Shown in pieces: positions 7,297 through 16,404 of a stretch of DNA of 64,000 bases (positions are counted from its first letter, which is position 1; each line of letters starts with the position of its first letter). The notes under the pieces were generated by a model, which saw only the letters and a list, made by a program, of their open reading frames with translations, had not been told where the DNA came from and made no database searches. This stretch comes from Nitrospirillum sp034427435. Its GTDB lineage: Bacteria > Pseudomonadota > Alphaproteobacteria > Azospirillales > Azospirillaceae. The translations under genes were made by a program, and so were the position numbers. The stretch covers positions 1 to 64,000 of the forward strand of contig NZ_JAXQNP010000003.1 of the NCBI RefSeq assembly GCF_034427435.1, written 5' to 3'.

Positions 7297-8172
7297 TCAA
7301 GCGTGCGGCACGTAGGGTACGCCGTGCTTCTTGAACCACTCCAGCATCTGCTTCCAGGCGGCCTTGGCGTCGACGGGGTTGTAGCTGGGGCGGTAATCGG
7401 CGTTGAAGCCGTGGCCTGACTCCGGGAACACCATCAGCTTACTTTCGCCCGCGGCCTTGTCGCCCTTGGCCAGGGCGGTCCGTATCTGTTCGACGCTGGC
7501 GACGGGGATGCCCTCATCCTTGGCGCCATAGAGGCCCAGCACCGGGGCGTTCAACTGGTCGACCAAGTCGATGGGGTTCTTGGGATGGTCGGCGTCGGTG
7601 TTGCCCACCAACCGGCCGTACCAGGCGGCGCCCGCCTTCAGGTCCGGGTTGTGGGCGGAATAGAGCCAGACGATGCGCCCACCCCAGCAGAAGCCAGTGA
7701 TGGCCATGCGCCGGGTATCGGCCCGGGTATCGGTCTGCAGATGGGCCACCGTGGCATCCAGGTCGGCCATGACCTGGGCGTCCGACACCTTGGACACGAT
7801 ATCGCGGACCAGCATGGGGATATCGGGCACCTTGGTGGCGTCGCCCTGGCGGAAGTACAGGTCGGGGGCTATGGCATAGTAGCCTGACTTGGCCAGGCGT
7901 CGGCACAGGTCGCGGATATGCTCATGCAGGCCGAAGATTTCCTGCACGACCAGCACCACTGGATGATGTCCGCCCTTGCCCGCCCATTTGGGCACGGCGC
8001 GATACGCCCCCATGGTGGCGCCGCCAGCCACGGGCACTTGCACCATGCCCGCATCCAGGTCGTCGGCATCGGTGATGATGGTTTGGGCCGATATCGGCAG
8101 CACGGCCAGCGCGAAACCCGTGGCCAGGCCGGCCGTGGCGAAGCCCCGGCGGTTGATCCCAGTGTCGTCCAT
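7297..8172 (-). CDS. dienelactone hydrolase family protein, Tat-exported
   Basis: The 291-aa alpha/beta-hydrolase has a twin-arginine signal (NRRGFATAGLATGFALAVL). The dienelactone-hydrolase triad is visible: nucleophile Cys in GFCWGG, Asp in GAKDEGIP and His in SGHGFN. The motif VQEIFGLHEHIRD is also typical. It hydrolyses enol lactones or esters, probably in the periplasm. ATG 8172 is chosen because the signal peptide starts there and GAAGGGA precedes it. The same-strand CoA-transferase gene ends 65 nt upstream. Confidence 0.92.
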   Translation of the reverse strand: MDDTGINRRGFATAGLATGFALAVLPISAQTIITDADDLDAGMVQVPVAGGATMGAYRAVPKWAGKGGHHPVVLVVQEIFGLHEHIRDLCRRLAKSGYYAIAPDLYFRQGDATKVPDIPMLVRDIVSKVSDAQVMADLDATVAHLQTDTRADTRRMAITGFCWGGRIVWLYSAHNPDLKAGAAWYGRLVGNTDADHPKNPIDLVDQLNAPVLGLYGAKDEGIPVASVEQIRTALAKGDKAAGESKLMVFPESGHGFNADYRPSYNPVDAKAAWKQMLEWFKKHGVPYVPHA

Positions 8173-8236
8173 GGAAACGTTCCCTTCGGTTGCCGCTGTT
8201 ATTCTATGTTGGAAATCTGCCCGATCCGCATCGCGG

Positions 8237-9499
8237 TCACAGCGCGCCGGCATGCCGCAGGCGCCCGATCTCTTCCTCATCCAGCCGCAGCCAATCGCGC
8301 AGCACCGCGTCGGTGTGCTGGCCCAGGGTGGGCGGCGCCTGACGGTAATTGACCGGGGTATCGCTGAACTTCATGGGGCTGCCGATCAGTTCCACCGTGC
8401 CCGGCAGCCCGCCGCCCGCCGGGCCGGTGCCGCCGGCCTGGGGGTGGGGCAGGGTGATGCGCATATCCCGCGCCGCCACCTGGGGGTCGGCGAACACTTT
8501 GTCGATGGTGTTGATGGGGCCGCAGGGGACGCCCAGGGTTTCCAGGGCATCGATCCAGAATTGACTGGTTTGCGCCTGCATGACAGTGGCCACCAGGGGC
8601 ACCAGGACGTCGCGGTGGCGTACCCGCGCCTGGTTGGTGGCGAACCGGGGATCGCTGGCCCAGGCCGCGTTGCCCGTCAGGTGACAGAACCGGGCGAACT
8701 GCTCATCGTTGCCGATGGCCAGGATGATCCACCCATCCATGGTGGCGAATGTCTGGTAGGGCACGATGGTGGGGTGGGCGTTGCCCACGCGCGGCGCCAA
8801 CTGGCCACTGGTCAGGTAATATTGGCCCGGATGGGAAAGCCAGGCCACCTGGGTGTCGAACAGCGACAGGTCGATGGCCTGTCCCCGGCCGGTGAGGTCG
8901 CGGTGGCGCAGGGCTGCAAGGATGGCGATGGCGGCGTAGGTGCCAGTCATCAGGTCGGCCACGGCCACGCCCGCCTTCAGCGGTTGGCCCTCCGGCTCCC
9001 CGGTCAGGGACATGAAGCCGCCCATGCCCTGAACCAGATAGTCATAGCCGGCCCGCGCGGCATAGGGCCCGGTGTGCCCGAATCCGGTGATGGAGCAATA
9101 GATCAGGCGGGGGTAGGCGTCCCGCAAATCCTCATACGACAGCCCATAGCGCGCCAGGGTCCCGGTCTTGTAGTTCTCCACCAGCACGTCGGCGTGGTTG
9201 ACCAGTTGCAGGGCCAGGGCCTTGCCGGCCGGTGTCGTGAAATCCAGGGTCAGCGAGCGCTTGTTGCGGTTGGCCGACAGGTAGTAGGCGCTTTCCCCGG
9301 TGTCCTGCCCGACGTCGTCCTTCAGGAAGGGCGGGCCCCAGGTGCGGGTATCGTCCCCCTGAGCCGGCCGTTCCACCTTCACCACGTCGGCGCCCAAATC
9401 CCCCAGGATCTGCGTTGCGCTGGGCCCCGCCAGCACCCGGCTCATGTCCAGAACCTTAAGGCCGGCCAGCGGGCCGGTGGCGGGAATGGGTTGGATCAT
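8237..9499 (-). CDS. CaiB/BaiF family CoA-transferase
   Basis: The 420-aa class III CoA-transferase has the N-terminal signature LAGLKVLDMSRVLAGPSATQ and GADVVKVERP. YLSANRNKRSLTLD follows, then GRLIYCSITGFGHTGPYA in variant form. The catalytic Asp is expected in VAVADLMTGTY. Such enzymes transfer CoA between carboxylic acids via an aspartyl-CoA intermediate; the substrate pair is not deducible. It may form a two-gene unit with the downstream dienelactone hydrolase. Confidence 0.93.
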   Translation of the reverse strand: MIQPIPATGPLAGLKVLDMSRVLAGPSATQILGDLGADVVKVERPAQGDDTRTWGPPFLKDDVGQDTGESAYYLSANRNKRSLTLDFTTPAGKALALQLVNHADVLVENYKTGTLARYGLSYEDLRDAYPRLIYCSITGFGHTGPYAARAGYDYLVQGMGGFMSLTGEPEGQPLKAGVAVADLMTGTYAAIAILAALRHRDLTGRGQAIDLSLFDTQVAWLSHPGQYYLTSGQLAPRVGNAHPTIVPYQTFATMDGWIILAIGNDEQFARFCHLTGNAAWASDPRFATNQARVRHRDVLVPLVATVMQAQTSQFWIDALETLGVPCGPINTIDKVFADPQVAARDMRITLPHPQAGGTGPAGGGLPGTVELIGSPMKFSDTPVNYRQAPPTLGQHTDAVLRDWLRLDEEEIGRLRHAGAL

Positions 9500-9708
9500 G
9501 GCGCGGCGCTACCCTGGGCGGGGTCCCTCGGTTCGTATCGCGCGATCTTACACAAGCCGCCGCGACGGCGGCTAGGGTGCATTGGCTGTGGTTCCTGGCT
9601 GCGCCAGGGGGGATGCGCATGGGCGCTACGGCGAAGCCCGCGCTTCCCCTGGACCGCGTTTCACGCTCTGATGTCCCAACTATTGCCCTGCCGAACCCGA
9701 GGTTCCCG

Positions 9709-10110
9709 ATGCTCGATAAGAACGCCAAGATGCCCGACGAGATTCCCGTCATCCGCACCATCGCCATGCCCGCCGACACCAATCCCGCCGGCGACATTTT
9801 CGGCGGCTGGCTGATGTCGCAGATGGACCTGGCGGCGGGCAATGTGGCGGCCCGTCTGGCCCGGGGGCGCGCCGCCACCGTCGCGGTGGACGCCATCGCC
9901 TTCCTGGGGCCGGTATTCGTGGGGGACGAGGTCAGCCTGTTCGGCCGGCTGGTGTCGCGCGGGCGCACCTCGATGCGCATTGAGGTGGAGGCCTGGCGCC
10001 GCAGTCGCGACGCCGATGACAGCAACAAGGTGACGGAGGCCGTCTTCACCTTCGTCGCCATCGATGAGAACAGGCGGCCGCGTCCACTGCCGCCTGTTGA
10101 CGGCTCATAA
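9709..10110 (+). CDS. acyl-CoA thioesterase (YciA-type hotdog fold)
   Basis: The 133-aa single hotdog domain has the YciA/BACH signature NPAGDIFGGWLMSQMDLAAG, with the catalytic Asp in the long helix. RAATVAVDAIAFLGPVFVGD follows, then EAVFTFVAID. It hydrolyses acyl-CoA to free acid and CoA in the cytoplasm. ATG 9709, preceded by GAGG, fits the family length; codons upstream back to 9577 are not family-like. Confidence 0.93.
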   Translation: MLDKNAKMPDEIPVIRTIAMPADTNPAGDIFGGWLMSQMDLAAGNVAARLARGRAATVAVDAIAFLGPVFVGDEVSLFGRLVSRGRTSMRIEVEAWRRSRDADDSNKVTEAVFTFVAIDENRRPRPLPPVDGS

Positions 10111-10206
10111 CTGGGCCAAAGTTCCCTCGACATCCGGGGGCCGGGATGGGCACTGTATCCGGGCATCCCAATTATCGGGGCATTCCATTCCAGGTGGACC
10201 CGCGCC

Positions 10207-10548
10207 ATGGCCGACCCCCGTGACGAACTGCTGCGCCAGATCCGCGCCATCCGCCGGCGCATCGACCCGCAGGTGCTTGAAAAAGCCGCGGCGGCGGCGG
10301 AACGCATCCAGACGGCGCGGGGGGCGTCCGCTGCCAGTGGGGGCGGCGCCAGCGGGGCTCCAGCCGAGGCGCCCGCTGACATTCCCTTTGATCGCCAGGC
10401 GGCCCGCGACGTGGTGATGACCTTTCTTCAGTCACGCCACGACGGCGGTCGGTTCGCCATGAAGTTGATGGAAGAAATGAAGAAGCCCGAGGCTGCGGCC
10501 AAGGCCTATGGCCAGGCCCTATCCTCGAAGCCCATCCGCAAGTCTTGA
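10207..10548 (+). CDS. conserved hypothetical protein
   Basis: The 113-aa hydrophilic protein has no signal or membrane segment. The N-terminus is a charged helix (DELLRQIRAIRRRIDPQVLE). A low-complexity Ala/Gly/Ser linker (residues 38-58) and a C-terminal helical part (FAMKLMEEMKKPEAAAKAYG) follow. AGGTGG precedes the ATG. I do not recognise the family. It is monocistronic between the thioesterase and the diguanylate cyclase. Confidence 0.7.
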   Translation: MADPRDELLRQIRAIRRRIDPQVLEKAAAAAERIQTARGASAASGGGASGAPAEAPADIPFDRQAARDVVMTFLQSRHDGGRFAMKLMEEMKKPEAAAKAYGQALSSKPIRKS

Positions 10549-10796
10549 TGTGGGAAATAAGATTTCCATAAAAAGAAAGAAAATTATTACAGCGCCGCCC
10601 ACAGTCAAAACCACCTCCCGGGATCAGGGCATTGGGTGAGGGAACGGTTGCTGACGCCGGGAGCACTGGCGTAATCCTTCCCCGCCATGGCACTATAGCC
10701 AAGAATACCGTTGTCGCTCGGCATGCGGGGGAGTGGGCACCCCCGTGTCCTTGATCCTCATTGCGGCTGGTGACGGTAAAACAGGGAACGGACCCG

Positions 10797-11885
10797 GTGG
10801 GCCACCATATCAAACAGGTCGTCTGGCCGGATCGGGCCTACGTCGACGACAAGTTCGACCACCATCGGTTGTTCAGCACCATCATGACGGTGGCCACATC
10901 GGTCACCGTCAGTGGCCTGTGGGGGTGGGACTACGTCATTGACGCGGAGGGCGCGCAACGGACCATCGGCCTGCGGCTGCTGATGTCGCTCATCATCCTG
11001 CTGCACGCCTTGCTGCTGCATTTCCGTGTGTCGCGCCGTTTGACCACGGCCTATGCCTTCCTTGGCGCGTTCACCTGCCAGATGCTGTTCATCGAGGTGC
11101 TGAACCGTCTGGACCATGGCATGCAGGCGCAGTTTTCTGGATTTCTGTTCTTCACCTTCCTGCCGCTGCTGGTGATGCAATACGTGCCCTTCACCACGGG
11201 CGCCCTTTTCATGGTGCTGATCATCGCTTTGCCGCCGGTGGCCGGTGTCGTCGGCTTCGCGCACGGTTTCGAATATGTGAAATACCCGCTGCTGCTGGGC
11301 CCGGTGGGGGCCATGTTCATCTGCGTGCTCTTCGCGTTCGAGCAGATCAACTACACCAATTATGAGAATCAGCGCCTGTTGCGTCTGGTCGCCATCACCG
11401 ACAGCCTGACGGGGGCGGGAACGCGCCGCCACATCACCGAAACGGCGGCCCGTGAGATGGTGCGCGCGCGGCGTTACGGTGGCCCCCTGTCGGTGTTGAT
11501 GCTGGACATCGACCACTTCAAACGCATCAACGACACCTGGGGACACCAGGCTGGGGATCAGGCCATCCTGGCCGTCGTCGAGCTATGCCGCGCCACCATC
11601 CGTGAGACCGATGTCATCGGCCGCTTCGGCGGGGAGGAGTTCGTGATCGTGCTGCCGCAGACAGGCCGGGGGGAGGCGGAGCGGGTGGCGGAGCGGTTGC
11701 GCGCCGCCGTCGCGGCGACGCCGGTGGCCCTGACGCCCGATGTCAGCGTCACCCTGACCTGCAGCCTGGGTGTCACCGAACTGGCGGATGACGACGAGAC
11801 GGTCGACGGCCTGTTGGCCCGCGCGGACGAAGCCCTCTACGCGGCCAAGAACGCCGGCCGTAATCGCGTCGCCGTGGCGGCCTGA
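10797..11885 (+). CDS. membrane-bound diguanylate cyclase (GGDEF)
   Basis: The protein has about six N-terminal membrane helices (residues 30-190) followed by a complete GGDEF domain. The active site is RFGGEEF, and an inhibitory I-site RETD lies five residues before it, so the enzyme should make c-di-GMP from two GTP and be product-inhibited. DIDHFKRINDTWGHQAGD is intact. GTG 10797 with AGGGAA upstream is preferred (362 aa); TTG 10761 would add 12 residues. The membrane part matches no sensor I know. Confidence 0.92.
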   Translation: MGHHIKQVVWPDRAYVDDKFDHHRLFSTIMTVATSVTVSGLWGWDYVIDAEGAQRTIGLRLLMSLIILLHALLLHFRVSRRLTTAYAFLGAFTCQMLFIEVLNRLDHGMQAQFSGFLFFTFLPLLVMQYVPFTTGALFMVLIIALPPVAGVVGFAHGFEYVKYPLLLGPVGAMFICVLFAFEQINYTNYENQRLLRLVAITDSLTGAGTRRHITETAAREMVRARRYGGPLSVLMLDIDHFKRINDTWGHQAGDQAILAVVELCRATIRETDVIGRFGGEEFVIVLPQTGRGEAERVAERLRAAVAATPVALTPDVSVTLTCSLGVTELADDDETVDGLLARADEALYAAKNAGRNRVAVAA

Positions 11886-11927
11886 GGGCGCGCACCGCCA
11901 CAGGGCGGGCCCCAAGTGTGGAAGCGG

Positions 11928-12590
11928 TTAGGCGGGATACAGGGCGTCGCTGTGCACGCGCAGTGGCCTGGGCGTGGACTGGGCGCGGGCGGGGCCCAGG
12001 ACGGCGGCCACCAGGCGCTGCGTCCATCCGGGCTCATCCACCGGTTGGTGACGGATCAGCAAGCGGCTGTACAGCGTATTGTAAAGCAGTTCCACCACGA
12101 CCGCTTCATCCAGGTCCGGCGGCAGTTCCCCAGAGCGCACCCCTTGATGCAGGATCTCGCGGATGCGTTCCCGGCGGGGGTTCAGCACCTGGGTGCAATA
12201 GGTTTCCAGGACCTCGGGATTGTTCTGGCCCTCAACGATGATGCTCGCGATCACCCGGCCCATGGGGCCCGCCATGGTGCCGGCCATGACCTCCACCATG
12301 CTTTCAAGGTCGCGCCGCGCGGAGCCCGTGCCGCGGATGGGGGCGGCGACCTCGACCACCTCCAGCAATGAGGCGACGGCCAGCGCGCCCTTGGTCGGCC
12401 ACCACCGATAGATGGTCGTCTTGGCGCACCCGGAGCGGGCCGCGACCGCCTCGATGGTGAAGCCGGACAGGCCCTCCTTGACCAACAAGTCATAGGCGCT
12501 GCTCAGGATCGCTTGGCGGGACTTGTCACACCGCGGGCGGCCGCGGACGGAGCGCTGCTGGGGGACCAGGGCAAGGGCAGTGTCGGTCAT
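11928..12590 (-). CDS. TetR/AcrR-family transcriptional regulator
   Basis: The 220-aa protein has a TetR N-terminal HTH (LSGFTIEAVAARSGCAKTTI, then YRWWPTKGALAVA) and an all-helical ligand-binding C-terminus, including a TetR_C_11-like region. It probably represses a promoter in response to a small hydrophobic ligand. No adjacent transporter or enzyme on the opposite strand points to its target. An in-frame ATG at 12617 is an alternative start. It converges with the diguanylate cyclase gene. Confidence 0.9.
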   Translation of the reverse strand: MTDTALALVPQQRSVRGRPRCDKSRQAILSSAYDLLVKEGLSGFTIEAVAARSGCAKTTIYRWWPTKGALAVASLLEVVEVAAPIRGTGSARRDLESMVEVMAGTMAGPMGRVIASIIVEGQNNPEVLETYCTQVLNPRRERIREILHQGVRSGELPPDLDEAVVVELLYNTLYSRLLIRHQPVDEPGWTQRLVAAVLGPARAQSTPRPLRVHSDALYPA

Positions 12591-12806
12591 GGGCCTGTCA
12601 TCACGCTCAAAGGACATTGGAATTTTCGTGGACGGCTTCCTGGCAGCCCCCCTGACCCGGCTGCGCGCATCCCATATCCAGTTCGTCTTATCCCATAGGC
12701 CGGCAACAAACAAGATGCGCCACGGCGACGACGGGTCAGAAAATTAACGAAAAAGACGGGAACTGCATGATGGACCAACGGGTTCACTGGTTGCCACCAA
12801 AGACGA

Positions 12807-12835
12807 CGGCCCCAGCACATCACATGCTGGGGCCG
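12807..12835 (-). terminator. terminator downstream of the DUF3309 gene
   Basis: Stem CGGCCCCAGCA / TGCTGGGGCCG of 11 bp, 43 nt after the DUF3309 stop on the minus strand. It is followed by only a weak T-rich stretch (TCGTCTTTGG). Confidence 0.6.
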
Positions 12836-12877
12836 CCTGGGAAAGTGAAGGTGCGGAAAGTGAGGGTGGGTCGGAAA

Positions 12878-13036
12878 TCACAGCCGGCCAATCAGGATCA
12901 GGATCAGCACGATGACAATCACGGTGCCCAAGCCACCGGCCGGATAATAGCCCCAGTGGACACTGTGGGGCCAGGTCGGCAGGGCGCCGATCAGGAACAA
13001 TATTAAAATGATGAGGATGATGGTTCCAAGATTCAT
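12878..13036 (-). CDS. DUF3309 small membrane protein
   Basis: The 52-aa peptide has two hydrophobic helices (IILIILILFLIGALP and GTVIVIVLILILIG) separated by the family's loop WPHSVHWGYYPAGG. DUF3309 proteins are widespread in proteobacteria and of unknown function. The ATG at 13036 follows AGAGAGG at a normal distance; upstream codons are not family-like. It is divergent from the CsbD gene at the start of a stress-protein cluster. Confidence 0.9.
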   Translation of the reverse strand: MNLGTIILIILILFLIGALPTWPHSVHWGYYPAGGLGTVIVIVLILILIGRL

Positions 13037-13563
13037 GGCGGCCTCTCTTAGAGATCGGAAGGCATTGCGATCATGAAAAACCATTGTGACCAAAACATGT
13101 TTTTGGAAATTCGCTGAAACATAAAACGGCCTATCTGCCGAATAAGGGATGTTCTGGCGCTTTCCGTCCATCCTCTGTTATGGCCCGTCATACTCCATAA
13201 CGGATGGTGATCAATAAGTGAATGTTACGGAATATATCATTGGTCATATTGATGCTGCGGCGTATCGAGCCTGGGCCTGACGAAATAAATAAGGTCATTT
13301 TCTTCCAATCGCCTACTTCATCTTTTGATGGCGATTGCCTCAGTATCCGCCCAGACACGCCACATTCCCGCCACAGGGTGTGTCGAGCATTGTCTGGTCA
13401 ACGACGCGTCAACTCTTGCGGACGCATCAACTCTTGGGATGTTTTGCCCGCCCCGGTCCAGACCCTCATGGGAACTGATCCGGAGGACGCCGAAACGTCC
13501 CGGTCCGAAACCGGAGGCGCCGTATCCGCGGCCCGCATCGCAACCCAATTGAGGAGAACGACC
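13037..13563. promoter_or_regulatory. 527-nt divergent intergenic region with inverted and tandem repeats
   Basis: It must hold the promoters of the DUF3309 (minus) and CsbD (plus) genes. Visible structures are a bulged inverted repeat at 13168-13207 (CCATCC..GTTATGG / CCATAAC..GGATGG), CAATCGCC/GGCGATTG at 13306-13337, and an imperfect tandem repeat ACGCGTCAACTCTTG / ACGCATCAACTCTTG at 13404-13418 and 13422-13436. I could not find a convincing EcfG-type promoter by eye. Confidence 0.4.
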
Positions 13564-13767
13564 ATGAACAAGAACCGCATCGAAGGTAATGCCAAGATCG
13601 CCGGCGGCGCCGTCAAGGAAACGGCCGGCAAGGTCTTGGGTGACGATCAGATGGCCGCTGAAGGCAAGGCCAAGAAGGTCGAGGGCCATGCCCAGAACGC
13701 GGCCGGCAAAATCCAGGAAGCCGGAAAGGCGTTGAAGGACACGGCCAAGAAGGCCTTGAACGAGTAA
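13564..13767 (+). CDS. CsbD family stress protein
   Basis: The 67-aa hydrophilic, Lys/Ala-rich protein has the CsbD pattern RIEGNAKIAGGAVKETAGKV, then DQMAAEGKAKKVEGHAQNA. CsbD proteins accumulate in general stress responses; their biochemical role is unknown. ATG 13564 is preceded by GAGGAGAA. It heads a plus-strand run of envelope/stress genes. Confidence 0.94.
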   Translation: MNKNRIEGNAKIAGGAVKETAGKVLGDDQMAAEGKAKKVEGHAQNAAGKIQEAGKALKDTAKKALNE

Positions 13768-14049
13768 AGCGCCGTGGTTTGCCGCTGCGCCCGCCGCCGC
13801 ACCGGTGACGGTCTACGGGTCGTCACCCCCACGCCCCCAGAGGGCAGGTTCCCGGAGGACAGCCCCTCAAAGGCTGAACCTCAGGAGCAGGCCCTTTGGG
13901 ACGAGCCCGTGGTCGGGGCGGCGGGCGCCTCGAGCCACCAGAAGGGGCGGCTTTCTGCGCTGTCCCCATCAACCCCCTCCGCCGCCTGGCCATCCGGCGG
14001 CGACGGCTTGGCCGGACTTGACGGCCGGCCCAATAATGGAGCGACGATA

Positions 14050-14790
14050 ATGCCTGTGTCGTACACGTCGACGGCGGCCAAGCCGTCCCTGCACTCCCGG
14101 ATCATCCCCGCCGCCCTGTCGGCCCTCATGGTTTTCGGCGCCATGACGGTGACGGCGCCGCATGCGCTGGCCGCCGCCACGCACGGCACCGACCAGAGCA
14201 ATTTGGTGGAACGCGCCCGCGTAACCATCGACGATTTGCGCAAGGACAAGGAATTCGGCAACGCCCGCGAGCTGATGCGGCGCGCCAAGGGTGTGCTGAT
14301 CGTTCCGCAGTTGATCAAGGGCGGATTCTTCGTGGGCGGTGAGGGCGGCGATGCCGTGCTGCTGACCCGCGGTCCCAATGGCGATTTCAGCTACCCCGCC
14401 TTCTATACCCTGGGTTCCGCGTCGTTCGGCCTGCAGATCGGTGTCGAGCAGGCGGAACTGGTCATGTTCATCATGAGCGACAAGGCCCTGTCGTCGGTCC
14501 TGCAGGATGAGTTCAAGATCGGCGCCCAGGCGGGTCTCGCCGTGGTGACCCTGGGGTCCACCGCCGAGGCGGCCACCCCGACCTCGTTGAATGGCGACAT
14601 CATCGTCTGGGCGTCCGCCAGCGGCGCCTACGCCGGCCTGACGCTCAACGGTTCCATCCTGAAGCCGCGCGACAGCTGGAATGAGGCCTATTACGGCAAG
14701 CCGGAAACGGTTTCGGCCATCGTGACCGCGCGCAGCGCCAAGAATGCCGATGCCGATGGGTTGCGTAAGAACTTGGCATCCATTCGCTAA
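14050..14790 (+). CDS. SYLF-domain (Ysc84-type) lipid-binding protein, exported
   Basis: The 246-aa protein has a signal peptide (hydrophobic core IIPAALSALMVFGAMTV, cleavage near HALAAA) and a SYLF domain: NARELMRRAKGVLIVPQLIK, GGFFVGGEGGDAVLL and YPAFYTLGSASFGLQIG. SYLF domains bind phosphoinositides in eukaryotes; bacterial versions are periplasmic and stress-linked. The ATG at 14050 follows GGAG. A strong hairpin follows the stop. Confidence 0.9.
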   Translation: MPVSYTSTAAKPSLHSRIIPAALSALMVFGAMTVTAPHALAAATHGTDQSNLVERARVTIDDLRKDKEFGNARELMRRAKGVLIVPQLIKGGFFVGGEGGDAVLLTRGPNGDFSYPAFYTLGSASFGLQIGVEQAELVMFIMSDKALSSVLQDEFKIGAQAGLAVVTLGSTAEAATPTSLNGDIIVWASASGAYAGLTLNGSILKPRDSWNEAYYGKPETVSAIVTARSAKNADADGLRKNLASIR

Positions 14791-14809
14791 GCCGCGATCG
14801 CCGACAGTT

Positions 14810-14835
14810 GGGGAAGGGGCGCCCGCCCCTTCCCC
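14810..14835 (+). terminator. terminator after the SYLF gene
   Basis: GGGGAAGGGG / CCCCTTCCCC stem (11 bp with the closing C-G) and a 4-nt loop, 20 nt after the stop. It is followed by TTCCTC rather than a clean T-run. Confidence 0.65.
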
Positions 14836-15040
14836 TTCCTCACTGTCGCCAGAGACAAGGGTATTCGGGCCAAAAGATATAGAGGAATTCTACCAATCCA
14901 GGCCGATATGTAAGACGTTATAATAGACGATTTATGGAAACTATTCCGCATTGTTATTTGTTTATTGAAGGTCATGCTGACCCACACTTTTCGGCGTGGC
15001 AATCACGACAGGAGCAATCATTCCAGGAGAGGAGCAGACG

Positions 15041-15523
15041 ATGATCCCACCCACCGTTCCGCCGACCACCCCCTCCGCCGGTACCGAACAGTCGATCAAG
15101 GTGCTGAACGACCTGATCGAGAAGACCTTGGATAGCGCCCTTGGGTACAAGGACGCCGCGGAGGAGGCGACCAACGACAGCTTCAAGACGCTGTTCTCCA
15201 CCCGGGCCCGCCAGCGTCGCCAGTTGACCACCGCCTTGCAGGCGGAGGTGATCAGCCTGGGCGGCCAGCCGGAAACCGATGGCACCGTGCTGGGGGCCGC
15301 CCGGCGCATGTTCGTCAACCTCAAGAACGCTGTCACGGGCAGTGATCAGAGCGTGGTCGCCGCCGTCGAGGCTGGCGAGGATGACATCAAATCCAGCTTC
15401 GAAAAGGCGCTGCAGGGCGATCTGCCCATGCCGGCGCGTGAAGTCGTGGCCACCTGCTATGACAGCATCAAAGCCGACCATGACCAGATGAGCACCCTCA
15501 AGCACGCGCTTGAGCGCACTTAA
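15041..15523 (+). CDS. PA2169-family four-helix-bundle protein (DUF2383)
   Basis: The 160-aa ferritin-like helical-bundle protein has SIKVLNDLIEKTLDSALGYK near the start, LFSTRARQRRQLTTALQAEV in the middle and ALQGDLPMPAREVVATCYDS towards the end, the DUF2383 pattern. Function is unknown, with frequent links to stress. AGGAGAGGAG precedes the ATG at 15041. Confidence 0.9.
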   Translation: MIPPTVPPTTPSAGTEQSIKVLNDLIEKTLDSALGYKDAAEEATNDSFKTLFSTRARQRRQLTTALQAEVISLGGQPETDGTVLGAARRMFVNLKNAVTGSDQSVVAAVEAGEDDIKSSFEKALQGDLPMPAREVVATCYDSIKADHDQMSTLKHALERT

Positions 15524-15591
15524 GCGGCTGTTTTCCTGGGCCGCGGACGCAGGGGCGTTAAGGCGCGCCCCCTGAACAAGCAAAGGAGAGG

Positions 15592-15840
15592 ATGATGAAG
15601 AGCGAAACCATCGACGCCGCGGCCACCGCCGCCCGGTCCGTGCGCAACGCCGCGCGCGAGGACGCCGACCACTTGACCGACGCCATCAAGGCGGAGGCCA
15701 GTGATCTGTACCGGACGCTGGCCGCCAAGGGCGAGGCGGCGGCCAAGGCTGTCGGCGGCCAAGTGGAGGCGCAGCCCATCACCAGCCTGCTGCTGGCCTT
15801 TTCCGCCGGATTCATCGCCAGCCGCCTGCTTTCACGCTGA
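15592..15840 (+). CDS. ElaB/YqjD-like (DUF883-type) small membrane-anchored protein
   Basis: The 82-aa protein has an amphipathic helical body (RSVRNAAREDADHLTDAIKA) and one C-terminal hydrophobic segment (SLLLAFSAGFIASRLLSR), the layout of YqjD/ElaB proteins that tether ribosomes or stress factors to the inner membrane in E. coli. The assignment rests on layout. ATG 15592 or 15595 are both possible; AGGAGAGG favours 15595. Confidence 0.7.
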   Translation: MMKSETIDAAATAARSVRNAAREDADHLTDAIKAEASDLYRTLAAKGEAAAKAVGGQVEAQPITSLLLAFSAGFIASRLLSR

Positions 15841-15905
15841 CGTGGGCCCACTGAGGTGGGACAGCGGGCGGCGGAAGAGTGCCGAGACGAACAGGGGGAG
15901 CGTTG

Positions 15906-16367
15906 ATGGAAGGCTGGACCAAGTTGGCCGTTATGGCCTTGTCGCAACTGGGGGTGATCCCCTTTGGTCCGGTGCAACGGTCCTCTCCGGCCCCGCTGGT
16001 CGACGGCGTGGTGACCCTGGTCATCACCGGCGTGCTGGCGATGCTGGCGGTCATCGGCGCCGTTGGTTTCCTGTGCGCGGCCCTGTGGGCCGGCCTGGAA
16101 CCGGCCATGGGGCCGATCTGGACGCCCGCCCTGGTGGGGCTGGCCCTGGTCGTCCTGTGCCTGATCCTGCTGCTGGTGATGCGCATGACGCTCAACCGGC
16201 GGGAGCCGCCGCCCCCGGCGGTGAACCCGGCGCTGGACCTGGACCCCGAGGTGCTGCTGGCCGAGGCCCAGCGCTTGGTGGTCAAGCACAAGGTGCCGGC
16301 CCTGCTGGCCGCAGTGGTGGCCGGACTGGTCCTGGGCAATCCCGGCGCCCGGTCCGTCCACAAGTGA
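15906..16367 (+). CDS. phage-holin-family-like membrane protein (DUF1469-type)
   Basis: The 153-aa protein has two adjacent strong membrane helices (VVTLVITGVLAMLAVIGAVG and GLALVVLCLILLLVMRM) and a C-terminal hydrophobic stretch (VPALLAAVVAGLVLG). This is like the holin-superfamily III proteins that accompany YqjD-like genes (the yqjD-yqjE pairing in E. coli). It follows the YqjD-like gene by 65 nt and probably shares its transcript. GGGGGAG precedes ATG 15906. Confidence 0.65.
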   Translation: MEGWTKLAVMALSQLGVIPFGPVQRSSPAPLVDGVVTLVITGVLAMLAVIGAVGFLCAALWAGLEPAMGPIWTPALVGLALVVLCLILLLVMRMTLNRREPPPPAVNPALDLDPEVLLAEAQRLVVKHKVPALLAAVVAGLVLGNPGARSVHK

Positions 16368-16404
16368 TAGCAACAGCAACCCCTAGCCCATGAGGAGGGC
16401 CACG

